Positions 25,140 through 34,258 of a DNA stretch of 64,000 nt are shown here, piece after piece. Position 1 is the stretch's first letter; each line of letters begins with the position of its first letter. This stretch comes from Bradyrhizobium cytisi (lineage in GTDB: Bacteria > Pseudomonadota > Alphaproteobacteria > Rhizobiales > Xanthobacteraceae). The stretch covers positions 62,001 through 126,000 of the forward strand of contig NZ_VSSR01000021.1 in the NCBI RefSeq assembly GCF_008123515.1. The letters run 5' to 3'. A model generated the notes under the pieces. It was not told where the DNA came from. It saw only the letters and a program-made list of their open reading frames with translations, and searched no databases. The translations under genes were made by a program, and so were the position numbers.

Positions 25140-27203
25140 ATGTCGAGAAAATTCGTGACGATGCCTGACCGCCCCGACTGGGTCCTTGGGGTCGGTTTCG
25201 CCCTGTTGGGCGCGGTGCTGGGCGCCGCCGTGCTTCACCAATCGACCATGTTGTACTTGTATCAGGCGTTCATGCCGGAGATGGTCTATTCGGCTTGTGG
25301 TTACGGCTTCGTGCGTTCCCCGGTCACTCCCGCGTCGATGGTCGATTTCCTGTTCGGGCGCAGTGCTGTGTTCGACTGCGCGACGATCGGGATCGCTCCG
25401 GAAGAGCCGGCCGGCATTTTCTTTCGTTCCCAACTTTATCTGGGTTGGGCGGTCTCTGCCTTGTGGCGCGTGACGTCGATTCGCTACTCGAACCTTTGGC
25501 CGCTGGTCTCGACGCTGGTGGGTGCCTATGCGTGTGGTTGCTTCGTTCTGGTTCGTCTCTTTTTCGCGAGATGGCCGGCTGCGGTAGGGGCAATTATCCT
25601 GGCTCTGTCGCCGGTCATGCTGTCGATGGTTCCGTATTTTCGGGACTTCTCCAAGGCGCCATTCTTCATCTGGGCTCTCGTGTTTCTGATTTTGACCATT
25701 CGCGCCGAGTCGCCGCGCATGGCTTTGTTGTGGGCGGCGCTTTCCGGCGTGGCGGTAGGCTTGGGGGTCGGCTTTCGCTCCGACGTTTTCATCCTGTTGC
25801 CAATCGGAATGATCGGATTGGTGGTCGGTTCGGGATCGAAGAGATGGAAAGTCGGTATCGCAACGATCGCCGTTTTCGTCGCGTCAGCCTTGGTATCCGC
25901 CGCGCCGCTGTTGGGGGTCGGAAAGGCCGGAGCATCCGGCACGTTGCTGATGCAGGGCCTGTCCGATCCGTTCCAGAGTTATCTGGATTTGGGGCCTGTG
26001 CCGTATTCGCTTGGAGCGCGTTATTCGGACGAGATCGTGCTGTCGTCCGTGGCCGCAGACTTGCGTCCAACTGATCCGGGTTGGGATGAAAGGGAAGGCC
26101 AACTTGGCCACACGGTTTCTCAGGCTGCGACACGATCCGGTTCTTACGTGCTCAGTTGGCTTCCATATTTCGTCGGGGACGTGACGACGCAAGCGCTGAA
26201 ATCCGCCGCCTGGGTGATCGTATTTCCGGAACTCGTGGCGCCTGGGCGTGTCAATCTGGATCCAGGTGTTCCGGTGCGCGCGGCGCCGTGGATCGCGCGC
26301 TTGCTCAATCGGCTCTACGATCGACTGGCGAACTCATGGGTTGCGATCATATGTGCGGCAGGATTTGTCGCGTTCTTCTGGCGAGAGGCGGCAGTCAGGC
26401 CGCGTGAAGCGTTCGCTCTGTTTCTGATGTTCGGCGCGCTTTTGACATATCCAGTCGTGCAGTTTTCGGTTCGGCACGTCTTTCAGCTCGAGTTCATCTG
26501 GATACTGGCAGTTCTCTCGTTTTTCAGTGTTCCCTTTGAATGGTCACGGCTGCGTGGCGTCTTGCCTCGCTTCTTGATCGTTGCCGCGGTCGCGTCACTC
26601 GGACTGATTTCGGCATACGCTGGCATGACGATGTATCAGGATCGCGCCCTGCGACATCAATTGGAAGCGTTGCTGGCTGAGCCGAGAGAGCCAATTGCGC
26701 TCGTCGCAAAACCATCCACAAGCGAGACGACGATCTTTGGTGTGCCGCTGCCCGACAGATATCGCGCACTTGTCGAAAGCGTCCCGGACAGTATGACCCC
26801 CAAGCTTGGGGAACAAGGCCTGCAATGGGATGTGCGCGCTGCCGCAGACCGTATCCTGCTGACTTTCGGCGGAGAAAGCTGTCAGCAGGGCAGGGCGACG
26901 GTTTCCCTTCAGTATGCGAAGCGCGAAGGCATATGGCAGCCTCTCGATCACAGCATCTCGGTGGACCTTCCGCGGGACCGGGCTTCGTTCAGCACGGTGC
27001 TGGTGCCGGCGTTCTATCGTCCGACGCAATATTTGTCGGATATCCAGGTTCCGGCCGAATACTCGGCCTGTCTTGTCAAGGCCGAGAGATTGATCGGGCC
27101 AACAAAACTTCCGATTCTCCTAGATGCCGCGCTTGCCCCGGGATGGCAGAACCGGCCGTTGCATCGTGCCTTTGGGGGATTCTCCACATTCGGGACCAAA
27201 TGA
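25140..27203 (+). CDS. Large polytopic membrane protein, GT-C glycosyltransferase-like
   Basis: About 687 residues. Roughly ten to twelve helices fill the first 500 residues, and a C-terminal soluble domain of about 170 residues (from LLAEPREPIALV) would face the periplasm. An acidic site in the first loop (PEMVYSACGYG...) and the overall layout resemble GT-C enzymes (ArnT/PMT-like), which use lipid-linked sugar donors. I see no definite DxD or DE motif, so the call is by topology. ATG 25140 is chosen over 25077 because it precedes the first helix closely; ATG 25161 is also possible. It could instead be a glycan-locus membrane protein of another kind. Confidence 0.5.
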   Translation: MSRKFVTMPDRPDWVLGVGFALLGAVLGAAVLHQSTMLYLYQAFMPEMVYSACGYGFVRSPVTPASMVDFLFGRSAVFDCATIGIAPEEPAGIFFRSQLYLGWAVSALWRVTSIRYSNLWPLVSTLVGAYACGCFVLVRLFFARWPAAVGAIILALSPVMLSMVPYFRDFSKAPFFIWALVFLILTIRAESPRMALLWAALSGVAVGLGVGFRSDVFILLPIGMIGLVVGSGSKRWKVGIATIAVFVASALVSAAPLLGVGKAGASGTLLMQGLSDPFQSYLDLGPVPYSLGARYSDEIVLSSVAADLRPTDPGWDEREGQLGHTVSQAATRSGSYVLSWLPYFVGDVTTQALKSAAWVIVFPELVAPGRVNLDPGVPVRAAPWIARLLNRLYDRLANSWVAIICAAGFVAFFWREAAVRPREAFALFLMFGALLTYPVVQFSVRHVFQLEFIWILAVLSFFSVPFEWSRLRGVLPRFLIVAAVASLGLISAYAGMTMYQDRALRHQLEALLAEPREPIALVAKPSTSETTIFGVPLPDRYRALVESVPDSMTPKLGEQGLQWDVRAAADRILLTFGGESCQQGRATVSLQYAKREGIWQPLDHSISVDLPRDRASFSTVLVPAFYRPTQYLSDIQVPAEYSACLVKAERLIGPTKLPILLDAALAPGWQNRPLHRAFGGFSTFGTK

Positions 27204-27379
27204 CAGGTCGGATCCGCTCAAACCAAGCCTTTGGCTGCCAATTTTACCCCCGTATCAGCCTGATATGAGGGCAATCGGCGGTTGCGGAAGCGCGGGGGGT
27301 TCTGTAGCAGTTTTCGGAGCGAGCTGGACCGCAACTGTTCGCAGCTCCGCCAACTTTGATAGATCGCTTAGGAACGTCA

Positions 27380-28414
27380 ATGTTCGAAGACAAATGCTTG
27401 CTTATCACGGGTGGCACCGGGTCTTTTGGCAACGCAGTGTTGCGTCGCTTTCTCTCGTCGGAAATCCGCGAAATTCGCATTTTCAGCCGTGACGAGAAGA
27501 AACAGGACGATCAGCGCAAATTTTACAATTCCGACAAGCTCAAGTTCTATCTTGGCGATGTCCGTGATTACTCGAGTCTTCTCGGCCCGATGCGCGGCGC
27601 TGATTTCGTGTTCCATGCCGCCGCGCTGAAGCAGGTGCCATCCTGCGAGTTCCATCCCATGGAGGCGGTCAAGACCAATGTCGTGGGAACCGAAAATGTG
27701 CTCGAGGCGGCGATTGCCTCCCATGTCAAGCGTATTGTCTGCCTCTCGACCGACAAGGCCGTGTACCCGATTAATGCGATGGGAATATCCAAAGCCCTGA
27801 TGGAAAAGGTCATGGTCGCCAAGTCGCGCAATCTCGATGCGCGATCGACAGTGATTTGCGGAACGCGCTACGGGAACGTCATGGCCTCGCGCGGCTCGGT
27901 CATTCCGTTGTTCGTCGATCAAATCCTCGCCGGCAAGCCTATCACCATCACCGATCCGAACATGACGCGCTTCATGATGTCGCTGGGCGACGCAGTGGAT
28001 CTCGTGCTCTATGCGTTCGAACATGGCGACAACGGCGACATCTTTGTCCAGAAAGCCCCGGCCGCGACGATCGAAGTTCTTGCCAAGGCGATGGTGAAGG
28101 TTCTTGGCCGTCCCGATCATCCGATCCAGATCATCGGCACTCGTCACGGGGAAAAGCTGTACGAAACGCTGCTCTCCAGGGAGGAGCGTGCCAGCGCGCA
28201 GGATCTCGATCTCTATTTCCGTGTTCCGCCTGATCTGCGCGACCTGAACTACACAAAATTCTACGAAGAGGGCGAGACACAGATCTCGATCAGCGAGGAC
28301 TACAATTCTCACAATACCGAACGCCTCGATGTCGCCGGCATGATCAAGTTGCTCAATAGCCTTGATTACATCCGCACCGTCGTTGCAGGCCGCATACCCG
28401 TCAACGAAGGATGA
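27380..28414 (+). CDS. fnlA: UDP-GlcNAc 4,6-dehydratase (5-inverting, FnlA/CapE/WbjB type)
   Basis: A 344-residue short-chain dehydrogenase family enzyme. NAD site LLITGGTGSFGNAVL at the N-terminus; catalytic block CLSTDKAVYPINAMGISKALMEK has the Thr-Asp-Lys of 4,6-dehydratases, but the SDR Tyr of YxxxK is Met (MGISK), a feature of the inverting CapE/FnlA subgroup. RYGNVMASRGSVIPLF and MTRFMM are further family blocks. It makes the 4-keto-6-deoxy-L-arabino intermediate on the way to UDP-L-FucNAc or L-QuiNAc. GGAA lies six bases before ATG 27380. First of three + strand genes. Confidence 0.87.
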   Translation: MFEDKCLLITGGTGSFGNAVLRRFLSSEIREIRIFSRDEKKQDDQRKFYNSDKLKFYLGDVRDYSSLLGPMRGADFVFHAAALKQVPSCEFHPMEAVKTNVVGTENVLEAAIASHVKRIVCLSTDKAVYPINAMGISKALMEKVMVAKSRNLDARSTVICGTRYGNVMASRGSVIPLFVDQILAGKPITITDPNMTRFMMSLGDAVDLVLYAFEHGDNGDIFVQKAPAATIEVLAKAMVKVLGRPDHPIQIIGTRHGEKLYETLLSREERASAQDLDLYFRVPPDLRDLNYTKFYEEGETQISISEDYNSHNTERLDVAGMIKLLNSLDYIRTVVAGRIPVNEG

Positions 28415-28517
28415 CGAAGCGGTGTGGTAGATCCGACGGAGCCGGGCGCGCCCTTGCTGCTCGGAACCGGTGGCCGGTCAACAGGTCGAGACAGATGAGA
28501 TATAGGGTATCGGGTTC

Positions 28518-29657
28518 ATGATCACCGGCAAGCTGAAGGTACTTACCGTCATCGGCACCAGACCCGAGATCATCAGGCTGTCGCGCGTCATAGCCAAGCT
28601 CGATCAATTTTGCGATCATACGCTGGTTCATACCGGACAGAATTACGATTACGAGCTGAATCAGATCTTCTTCGATGATCTTGGTATCCGAAAGCCGGAC
28701 GTCTTTCTTGGGGCTGCGGGCGCGACGGCGGCCGAGACGATCGGCAACGTCATCATCGCGACGGACCGGGTCTTGGCCGAACGAGGGCCGGAGGCTCTGC
28801 TTATCCTCGGCGACACGAACAGCAGCCTCGCGGTGATCGCGGCCAAGCGTCGCAGGATTCCGATCTTTCACATGGAGGCCGGCAACCGCAGCTTCGACGA
28901 CCGCGTTCCCGAAGAGATCAATCGACGAATCGTCGACCACACCGCGGATATCAATCTCACCTATTCGACCATCGCCCGCGACTACCTGCTCCGCGAGGGA
29001 TTGGCGCCCGACCGCGTCATCAAGACCGGAAGCCCGATGTTCGAGGTGCTGGAGCACTACCGTCCGCAGATCGATGCTTCTGGCGTACGGGCGCGGCTCG
29101 GGCTGGAGGCCGGCCGCTATTTCGTCGTCAGCGCGCACCGGGAGGAGAACGTCGATTCAGAGACGAATTTCGCCAAGCTCCGGGAGATGCTCAATGCTGT
29201 CGCCGCGCAGTTCAACCTGCCGGTCATCGTCTCGACCCATCCGCGCACCCAGAAGCGCATCGACGCGAGGGGCATGTCGTTCCGGCCGGAAGTCCAACTG
29301 CTGAAGCCGCTTGGCTTCAGCGATTATGTCAATCTGCAGATCGGAGCCCGCGCCGTACTTTCAGACAGCGGCACCATCACCGAGGAGGCGTCGATTCTTG
29401 ATCTCCCGGCGTTGAATATTCGAGAGGCGCACGAGCGTCCCGAAGGCATGGAGGAGGGAGCCGTGATGATGGTCGGCCTGGACGTCGACCGCGTCATGCA
29501 GGGGATTGCGATTCTCGATGCACGAGAGCGCGGCACCGATCGAGCCCTGCAGATCGTCTCCGACTATGCGACACCTAATGTGTCCGACAAGGTCGTTCGC
29601 ATCATTCATAGCTATGCCGATTACGTCAAAAGGGTTGTCTGGAGAATGGATCGTTAG
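28518..29657 (+). CDS. UDP-GlcNAc 2-epimerase family enzyme (WecB/FnlC type)
   Basis: A 379-residue GT-B-fold epimerase. Family blocks: GTRPEIIRLSRVIAKL, LVHTGQNYD, FHMEAGNRSFDDRVPEEINR with the catalytic Asp/Glu, SAHREENVD and SDSGTITEEASIL. After an inverting dehydratase such an enzyme normally acts last, flipping C2 of UDP-6-deoxy-L-TalNAc (to L-FucNAc) or L-RhaNAc (to L-QuiNAc), and not making ManNAc. The reductase that should act between the two (FnlB/CapF) is not in the 103-base gap. Start ATG 28518 lacks a strong ribosome site. Confidence 0.87.
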   Translation: MITGKLKVLTVIGTRPEIIRLSRVIAKLDQFCDHTLVHTGQNYDYELNQIFFDDLGIRKPDVFLGAAGATAAETIGNVIIATDRVLAERGPEALLILGDTNSSLAVIAAKRRRIPIFHMEAGNRSFDDRVPEEINRRIVDHTADINLTYSTIARDYLLREGLAPDRVIKTGSPMFEVLEHYRPQIDASGVRARLGLEAGRYFVVSAHREENVDSETNFAKLREMLNAVAAQFNLPVIVSTHPRTQKRIDARGMSFRPEVQLLKPLGFSDYVNLQIGARAVLSDSGTITEEASILDLPALNIREAHERPEGMEEGAVMMVGLDVDRVMQGIAILDARERGTDRALQIVSDYATPNVSDKVVRIIHSYADYVKRVVWRMDR

Positions 29658-29718
29658 AAGACATAGCGCCGGACGCCGCCGGTCGTCCGTACCGTAAGAT
29701 AGCCTGGATTGGTGCTCC

Positions 29719-30960
29719 TTGAAGTTGCTTGTCGTCAGCCAGTACTTTTGGCCGGAAAATTTCAAGATCAACGATCTCGTGGAAGATCTCGTGGCTCGAG
29801 GTCACGAGGTCACGATCCTGACCGGGACGCCCAGCTATCCCAATCGCAGCGGATTCGGTGGCTTCTACGCTGCGCCCAAACAGTACGAGCGGTACAAGGG
29901 CGCGCGGATCGTGCGCGTTCCTCTGCTGGCGCGATCTGCCGGGCCCGGGCTTTTGCTGAACTATCTGAGCTTCGTTGTGACTGCGACTATTCTTGGTCCT
30001 ATCATGCTCCGATCGACGCCGTTCGATTGCATCTTTGTCTTCGAGCCGTCTCCGGTCACGGTCGGCATTCCGGCGATGCTGGTGCGTCGGCTGCGCCGGG
30101 TGCCATTGGCGTTCTGGGTGCAGGACCTGTGGCCTGAAACGCTCTTCGCCATCGGCGCGGTGACGTCGCCCCGATTGCTGGCGCTGATCGGTCGGTTGGT
30201 CCGGCTCATCTACAATCGCTGCGATTTGATCCTGGCGCAGTCGCGCAGCTTTGTTCCGCGGATCGCCGGCAATTGCGATCATCCGGAACGCATCGTCTAT
30301 TTTCCGAACTGGGCCGAACTGATCTATGAGGCGCGCGATCAGGCCGCCGCGCCCGAGGTTCCGCCGGCGCATGGCAAATTCACGGTGATGTTCGCCGGCA
30401 ACATCGGCGATGCGCAAGACTTTCCTGCGATTCTCGATGCCGCTGAGCATTTGCGCGGCCGTCCGGATTTCCGCTGGGTCCTCGTTGGCGACGGCCGCGT
30501 GTCCGATTGGGTCGCTTCCGAAATCAATCGTCGTGGCCTCGGTGACGTGTTTTTGATGCTTGGACGGTTTGCAGTCGAGCGGATGCCGTCATTTTTTCGC
30601 TGTGCCGATGCGTTGCTCGTCTCACTGAAGCCGGACCCGGTGTTGTCCTCAACCATTCCTGCAAAGCTGCAGACCTACCTCGCCGCTGGTATCCCGGTTC
30701 TCGCCATGATGGACGGCGAGGGTGCGGCGCTGATCCGGCAGTCAGGAGCCGGTCTCGTCTGCTCCGCTGGCGATGCGAAAGGACTCGCCCATGCAGCCGT
30801 GCAGCTTGCGAGTTTGACGCCGGATGAGAGACGCGCGATGGGAGCGCGCGGACGCGATCTTGCAACTGCCGAATTCGATCGCAAGAAGCAGATCGACAAG
30901 CTCGTCGGCTGGTTGTCCGAATTGCGTTACTCGGGTGACGGGAAGCGGGAGAGACATTGA
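29719..30960 (+). CDS. wbuB: GT4 glycosyltransferase, WbuB-like (N-acetylfucosamine transferase)
   Basis: A 413-residue GT-B enzyme. MKLLVVSQYFWPENFKIND is the standard WbuB opening; WVQDLWPETLFA, VMFAGNIGDAQDF, SSTIPAKLQTYLAAGIPVLA (donor phosphate loop, with Lys) and GEGAALIRQSGAGLV follow. WbuB proteins transfer L-FucNAc and usually lie directly after fnlA-fnlB-fnlC, as here apart from the missing fnlB. The start is TTG 29719; no ATG/GTG is available nearby upstream of the conserved opening. Cytoplasmic face of the inner membrane. Confidence 0.82.
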   Translation: MKLLVVSQYFWPENFKINDLVEDLVARGHEVTILTGTPSYPNRSGFGGFYAAPKQYERYKGARIVRVPLLARSAGPGLLLNYLSFVVTATILGPIMLRSTPFDCIFVFEPSPVTVGIPAMLVRRLRRVPLAFWVQDLWPETLFAIGAVTSPRLLALIGRLVRLIYNRCDLILAQSRSFVPRIAGNCDHPERIVYFPNWAELIYEARDQAAAPEVPPAHGKFTVMFAGNIGDAQDFPAILDAAEHLRGRPDFRWVLVGDGRVSDWVASEINRRGLGDVFLMLGRFAVERMPSFFRCADALLVSLKPDPVLSSTIPAKLQTYLAAGIPVLAMMDGEGAALIRQSGAGLVCSAGDAKGLAHAAVQLASLTPDERRAMGARGRDLATAEFDRKKQIDKLVGWLSELRYSGDGKRERH

Positions 30961-31009
30961 TAGGAGCGACTTCGGCCATCGAAGACCCGGGACCCGTTAC
31001 GATGTGATC

Positions 31010-31435
31010 TCACTGCGGCCGAACGATGGTATACCGCCTGCCGTTTGTGTTTGGGGTGGTGGCGTCGCTGGACGAGAAAATGATTCCGAGTCCTCGCCAA
31101 TGCAAAAATCGTCCGAGACCATTCTTGCTGATATCATCGTGCGAGCTGTGCGCAGGCCCGAGCGGCTTGTTGTTTTCGTAGATCACGATCGGAGACCTGG
31201 CTCGATCGTCGGCGGAATCTGCGAGTTTCATCAAGCGATGCGATGTATTCCGTTGATGCCCGATATGCCCGCCCGTGGCCGTCAAACTTTGCGAACGGCG
31301 CGAGCACGAAGCTCCGGATCACTGGCGGATCCGGCTGCGGGATGTAGGAATATTCCTGGTAGATCGCCACCGGAAAATACATGCCAGCAGCCCAATCCCA
31401 CCGTCAGTGCGGTAATGTGTTTCGCAAGCTTTTCG
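31010..31435 (-). pseudogene. Frameshifted relative of the small protein at 17353
   Basis: Three overlapping frames on the - strand reconstruct one protein of the 17353-17751 family. Frame 1 gives KLAKHITALTVGL; after one extra base (about 31395) frame 2 gives MYFPVAIYQEYSYIPQPD; after another shift (about 31220-31270) frame 3 gives RSPIVIYENNKPLGPAHS, LHWRGLGIIFSSSD and TPNTNGRRYTIV. The intact relative has IYFPVAIHLHYSYIPQPD, STLVVLENGHPLGPPH and FSASDNSDPNSNGRTYSV at matching positions. Its 5' part overlaps the 3' end of the flippase gene (stop at 31404). No clear start codon remains. Confidence 0.75.
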
Positions 31436-32855
31436 GCGTGTGAGACAACAGCCGACCGACGCGCAAGGGATTTATCAGCCTTGCATTCGCAGTGAGTCCG
31501 AAAAAGTTCCGAACGAGAAGGACATTTACGAGCGCTTGCGTGGTCGAACTTGCGGCATATACGGTCGCGACGCCCAAAATCCCGAATTTGAACATGGCCC
31601 AAGCAGCCAGCGGCACCGTCACGCTCGCGATGATCAACGTAATGACCATTGCGGCTTTCTGCCTGCCCAGCAGAATGAGCGCGTAACCGGCAACGCCGCC
31701 GGCTGAAAACATGACTTGGCCAAGACCTAGGATGAGCGCGGCGCGGAAGGCCCGCGAATACGCCTCTCCCCAGATGATCAATATCAAGCTTCGTCCGAAG
31801 CCCGCAAACAACACAAATCCAACAAGTGCCGCGAAGGTCGCGCCGGTGGCCGAGAGCGTTAACAACCATTGCAAATACAAGCGGCGGTGACGTGCCCAGT
31901 TGGTCACGATATGGGGCAGGATTGTGAGCGATACGATCGTGAGCGGGACCGCAAACATGCTTCCTATTCTCAGAGCCAATCCGTAGCATGCGACGTCTGC
32001 AGGGTGACCCCCTAGCCCCACGACCCAAATGTCAAGCTGGGAGGCGGCAACGAAACTCATGGTGGTTACGAGATTTGGCCAGCTTTCTGCGAGAATGTCT
32101 GACGGGGGCGCCGGCGTGACCGGTACTCGTTGCCAAGGACGCATCATTCGCCCCAATTGCACCAGTCCGAGTACGATCCCGGCCATGGCCGCGAGCACGC
32201 TGGCGGCCAGAAGGTTCGAGATCGATAGGGGGATTTTGAAAGCGAGCGCAAATACGAGATAGGCGCTGACGATCAGCCCTTGAAGGGCGGGCAGGAACGA
32301 AGCGGCTACCATGCCGTAGAGTGCGCGGTGGATTTCTGCCAGCACGCCAAGCACAGCGCCGGCCGCAATCATCGGAATTATGAGCGGAACGAGACTCCAG
32401 ATCTGTGGGCTCAGTGCGTTGGCAGCAGTGCCGAAAGCGAACGCACAAATTCCAACCAGGCATCCGACAGCCAGGCCGGAGATGACGGACATCTTGATCG
32501 TTTCGATGGCGACGATCCGAGCTCGTCCCGTGTCTCCAACCGCCGTCGCGTGTGAGACGATCCCGGGGATCGTGACGGGCAGCCCCAGTTGAGCGAGGAC
32601 AACGCTCACATTGACAATGGCTTGGACGAAAAAGAACAGGCCGACCTCGTGCAAACTCAGACCGAGCGGAAGCAGCAGCCCAATCCCGACGCCGGTCACG
32701 AGTTGGAAGACTTTGCCGGCCATGGCCGTACTACCGGATCGGCCCGCATTTCCGCCGCTCGAAGATCCGTCGGTCGGGCGCTTGCGTAAGAAGGTCACGG
32801 CCGCATCTCTATGATCCGTTGCCCATGCTGTCGACGTCTTAACCTGACTGGGCAC
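31404..32855 (-). CDS. Wzx-like polysaccharide flippase
   Basis: A 483-residue, 12-14 helix membrane protein of the MATE-like polysaccharide exporter family (Polysacc_synt), which flips undecaprenyl-linked repeat units. The opening GKVFQLVTGVGIGLLLPLGL and the repeated pattern of Gly/Ala-rich helices are typical; the late LGLGQVMFSAGGVAGYALILLGR segment is also a family feature. The first 40 residues are hydrophilic and the true start may be the Met of MAGKVFQLV (about 32723). It lies nine bases from the polymerase-like gene on the same strand. The C-terminal codons overlap a decayed small gene. Confidence 0.78.
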   Translation of the reverse strand: MPSQVKTSTAWATDHRDAAVTFLRKRPTDGSSSGGNAGRSGSTAMAGKVFQLVTGVGIGLLLPLGLSLHEVGLFFFVQAIVNVSVVLAQLGLPVTIPGIVSHATAVGDTGRARIVAIETIKMSVISGLAVGCLVGICAFAFGTAANALSPQIWSLVPLIIPMIAAGAVLGVLAEIHRALYGMVAASFLPALQGLIVSAYLVFALAFKIPLSISNLLAASVLAAMAGIVLGLVQLGRMMRPWQRVPVTPAPPSDILAESWPNLVTTMSFVAASQLDIWVVGLGGHPADVACYGLALRIGSMFAVPLTIVSLTILPHIVTNWARHRRLYLQWLLTLSATGATFAALVGFVLFAGFGRSLILIIWGEAYSRAFRAALILGLGQVMFSAGGVAGYALILLGRQKAAMVITLIIASVTVPLAAWAMFKFGILGVATVYAASSTTQALVNVLLVRNFFGLTANARLINPLRVGRLLSHTPKSLRNTLPH

Positions 32856-32864
32856 GAAGGCCGG

Positions 32865-34220
32865 CTAAAACTGATCCTTGGAGGGGTGATCAAAAGCGCC
32901 AGGGGCTGAGGGCGATGTTCTCATGAACTTCAGCTTGAAAAAACCGGCAATGAAAGTCAGGGATAGAACCAGGAAGCCGAAAAGCGTGTCGGCTGACTGC
33001 AACAGTTGATTGTTGGCCGGAAAATAAAACACCATCGTGTTCAGCAGATAGAACATGGATAGAGCAATGACGGACCCTGTCATCAGAAGACAGCGCCATA
33101 CCAGGCCATAGAGGGCACCAATCATCAGAACGACGATCAGCGAACCGGATACGCCGAAGTCCGAGATGAACCATGTGAACGCGGAATGCCAGGTTGTCCA
33201 GAGACTCCAATCGTATTTCTGTTCGATTACCGGAAGAAGTGTATGGAAGTACCAGCTGTCGCCAAGGAGGAACTTGGCCTTCCTCAAGACAACCAGGGAG
33301 TTGGTAAGCCCCCACCCCAGTCCATAGTCGGTTTCTGCCAGCGCGAGGGAAAGTCCATAGTAACCGACGCCGAGGTATCGCGTGACTGTCTCATAGCCCG
33401 GGAACAGCGTCGGCGGAAGGATTGCATAGATCGCGCCGGATCTCTGCGCGTCAAGATTCAGTGGCGTGAAGTGGCCTACGTTGGAGGCTGGATCGCGGAA
33501 CGAGATGAAGAAAACGAAGATCCACAAGAACAATGCGGTGCCAACGACCGCGGAGGAGATCAAGATCCAGATTGTGCGGCGTGAGGTCAGTCCTGAAAAG
33601 AAGTAGTATAACCCAAAGGTTAGCGGCAGCAGCACCGACAATTGGAATAGACCGCGATTGACGCCAATATGAGTGTAGATCAGCAGAAAAGTAAGACAGG
33701 CGAAGATGTATGCAATCCGGTAGGGCCACCCTAGCCGACGCCAATGCTGGATTGCTCCGGTCAACGCAACAAAGAAGAACGGGCTGAGCAGGGCGAACGC
33801 GTACTCGAAATATGTCCACCATCCACGCGTGAAATTCCTCGCAACGAAGATATCGTAGTTGTAGTTCGCGCGCGACAGTTGAAGCGAAACCGGCGGTAGG
33901 ACCGAGTCGGTTCGCGCCACCGACAAGATGAGCACACTGAGAACCATGAGCAGAATCGCGACTTTGATCGTCGCAGTTTCGCGATGACTTGCGATAGGCG
34001 ATCGCCATGGCGGGGACACGAAGGCTCCACCGATCGCCCCAATGAAGAACAGGACGATGGCCGCCGTGAGGTAGAGGTAGAGGTATTCCGGCTGTTGCAC
34101 TGGCCAGGGCCACGGGCCGAAACGAAAGGCCAGCACGGTCAGTGCAAGATAGATCGTCATGGCCACTGGAGCGCCGGTCAGCCGAAGGGCGCTGAGACGC
34201 TCGGGAGTCTTAAGAACCAT
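32865..34220 (-). CDS. Wzy-like O-antigen polymerase (polytopic)
   Basis: A 451-residue membrane protein of about 11-12 helices, with a large extracytoplasmic loop in the second half (FRDPASNVGHFTPLNLDAQRS through WSLWTTWHSAF). The loop residues GVGYYGLSLALAETDYGLG resemble O-antigen/oligosaccharide repeat-unit polymerases of the Wzy/WzyE-like group. Polymerases join flipped repeat units on the periplasmic side. It sits directly upstream of the flippase and follows a GT2 gene by 38 bases; the three probably form one leftward transcript. Second candidate polymerase in the window besides 22607-23929. Confidence 0.68.
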   Translation of the reverse strand: MVLKTPERLSALRLTGAPVAMTIYLALTVLAFRFGPWPWPVQQPEYLYLYLTAAIVLFFIGAIGGAFVSPPWRSPIASHRETATIKVAILLMVLSVLILSVARTDSVLPPVSLQLSRANYNYDIFVARNFTRGWWTYFEYAFALLSPFFFVALTGAIQHWRRLGWPYRIAYIFACLTFLLIYTHIGVNRGLFQLSVLLPLTFGLYYFFSGLTSRRTIWILISSAVVGTALFLWIFVFFISFRDPASNVGHFTPLNLDAQRSGAIYAILPPTLFPGYETVTRYLGVGYYGLSLALAETDYGLGWGLTNSLVVLRKAKFLLGDSWYFHTLLPVIEQKYDWSLWTTWHSAFTWFISDFGVSGSLIVVLMIGALYGLVWRCLLMTGSVIALSMFYLLNTMVFYFPANNQLLQSADTLFGFLVLSLTFIAGFFKLKFMRTSPSAPGAFDHPSKDQF

Positions 34221-34258
34221 GTGCGCAGAGCTCTGTGACGATTAGAATCATGACGGCA

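Noticed and set aside
33890..33910. GGCGGTAG string resembling an ops/JUMPstart element
   Set aside because: It lies inside the coding sequence of the Wzy-like gene on the non-matching strand, not in a leader.
34070..34095. Tandem GAGGTA repeats
   Set aside because: Simply encode a YLYLYL run in the first helices of the polymerase-like protein.
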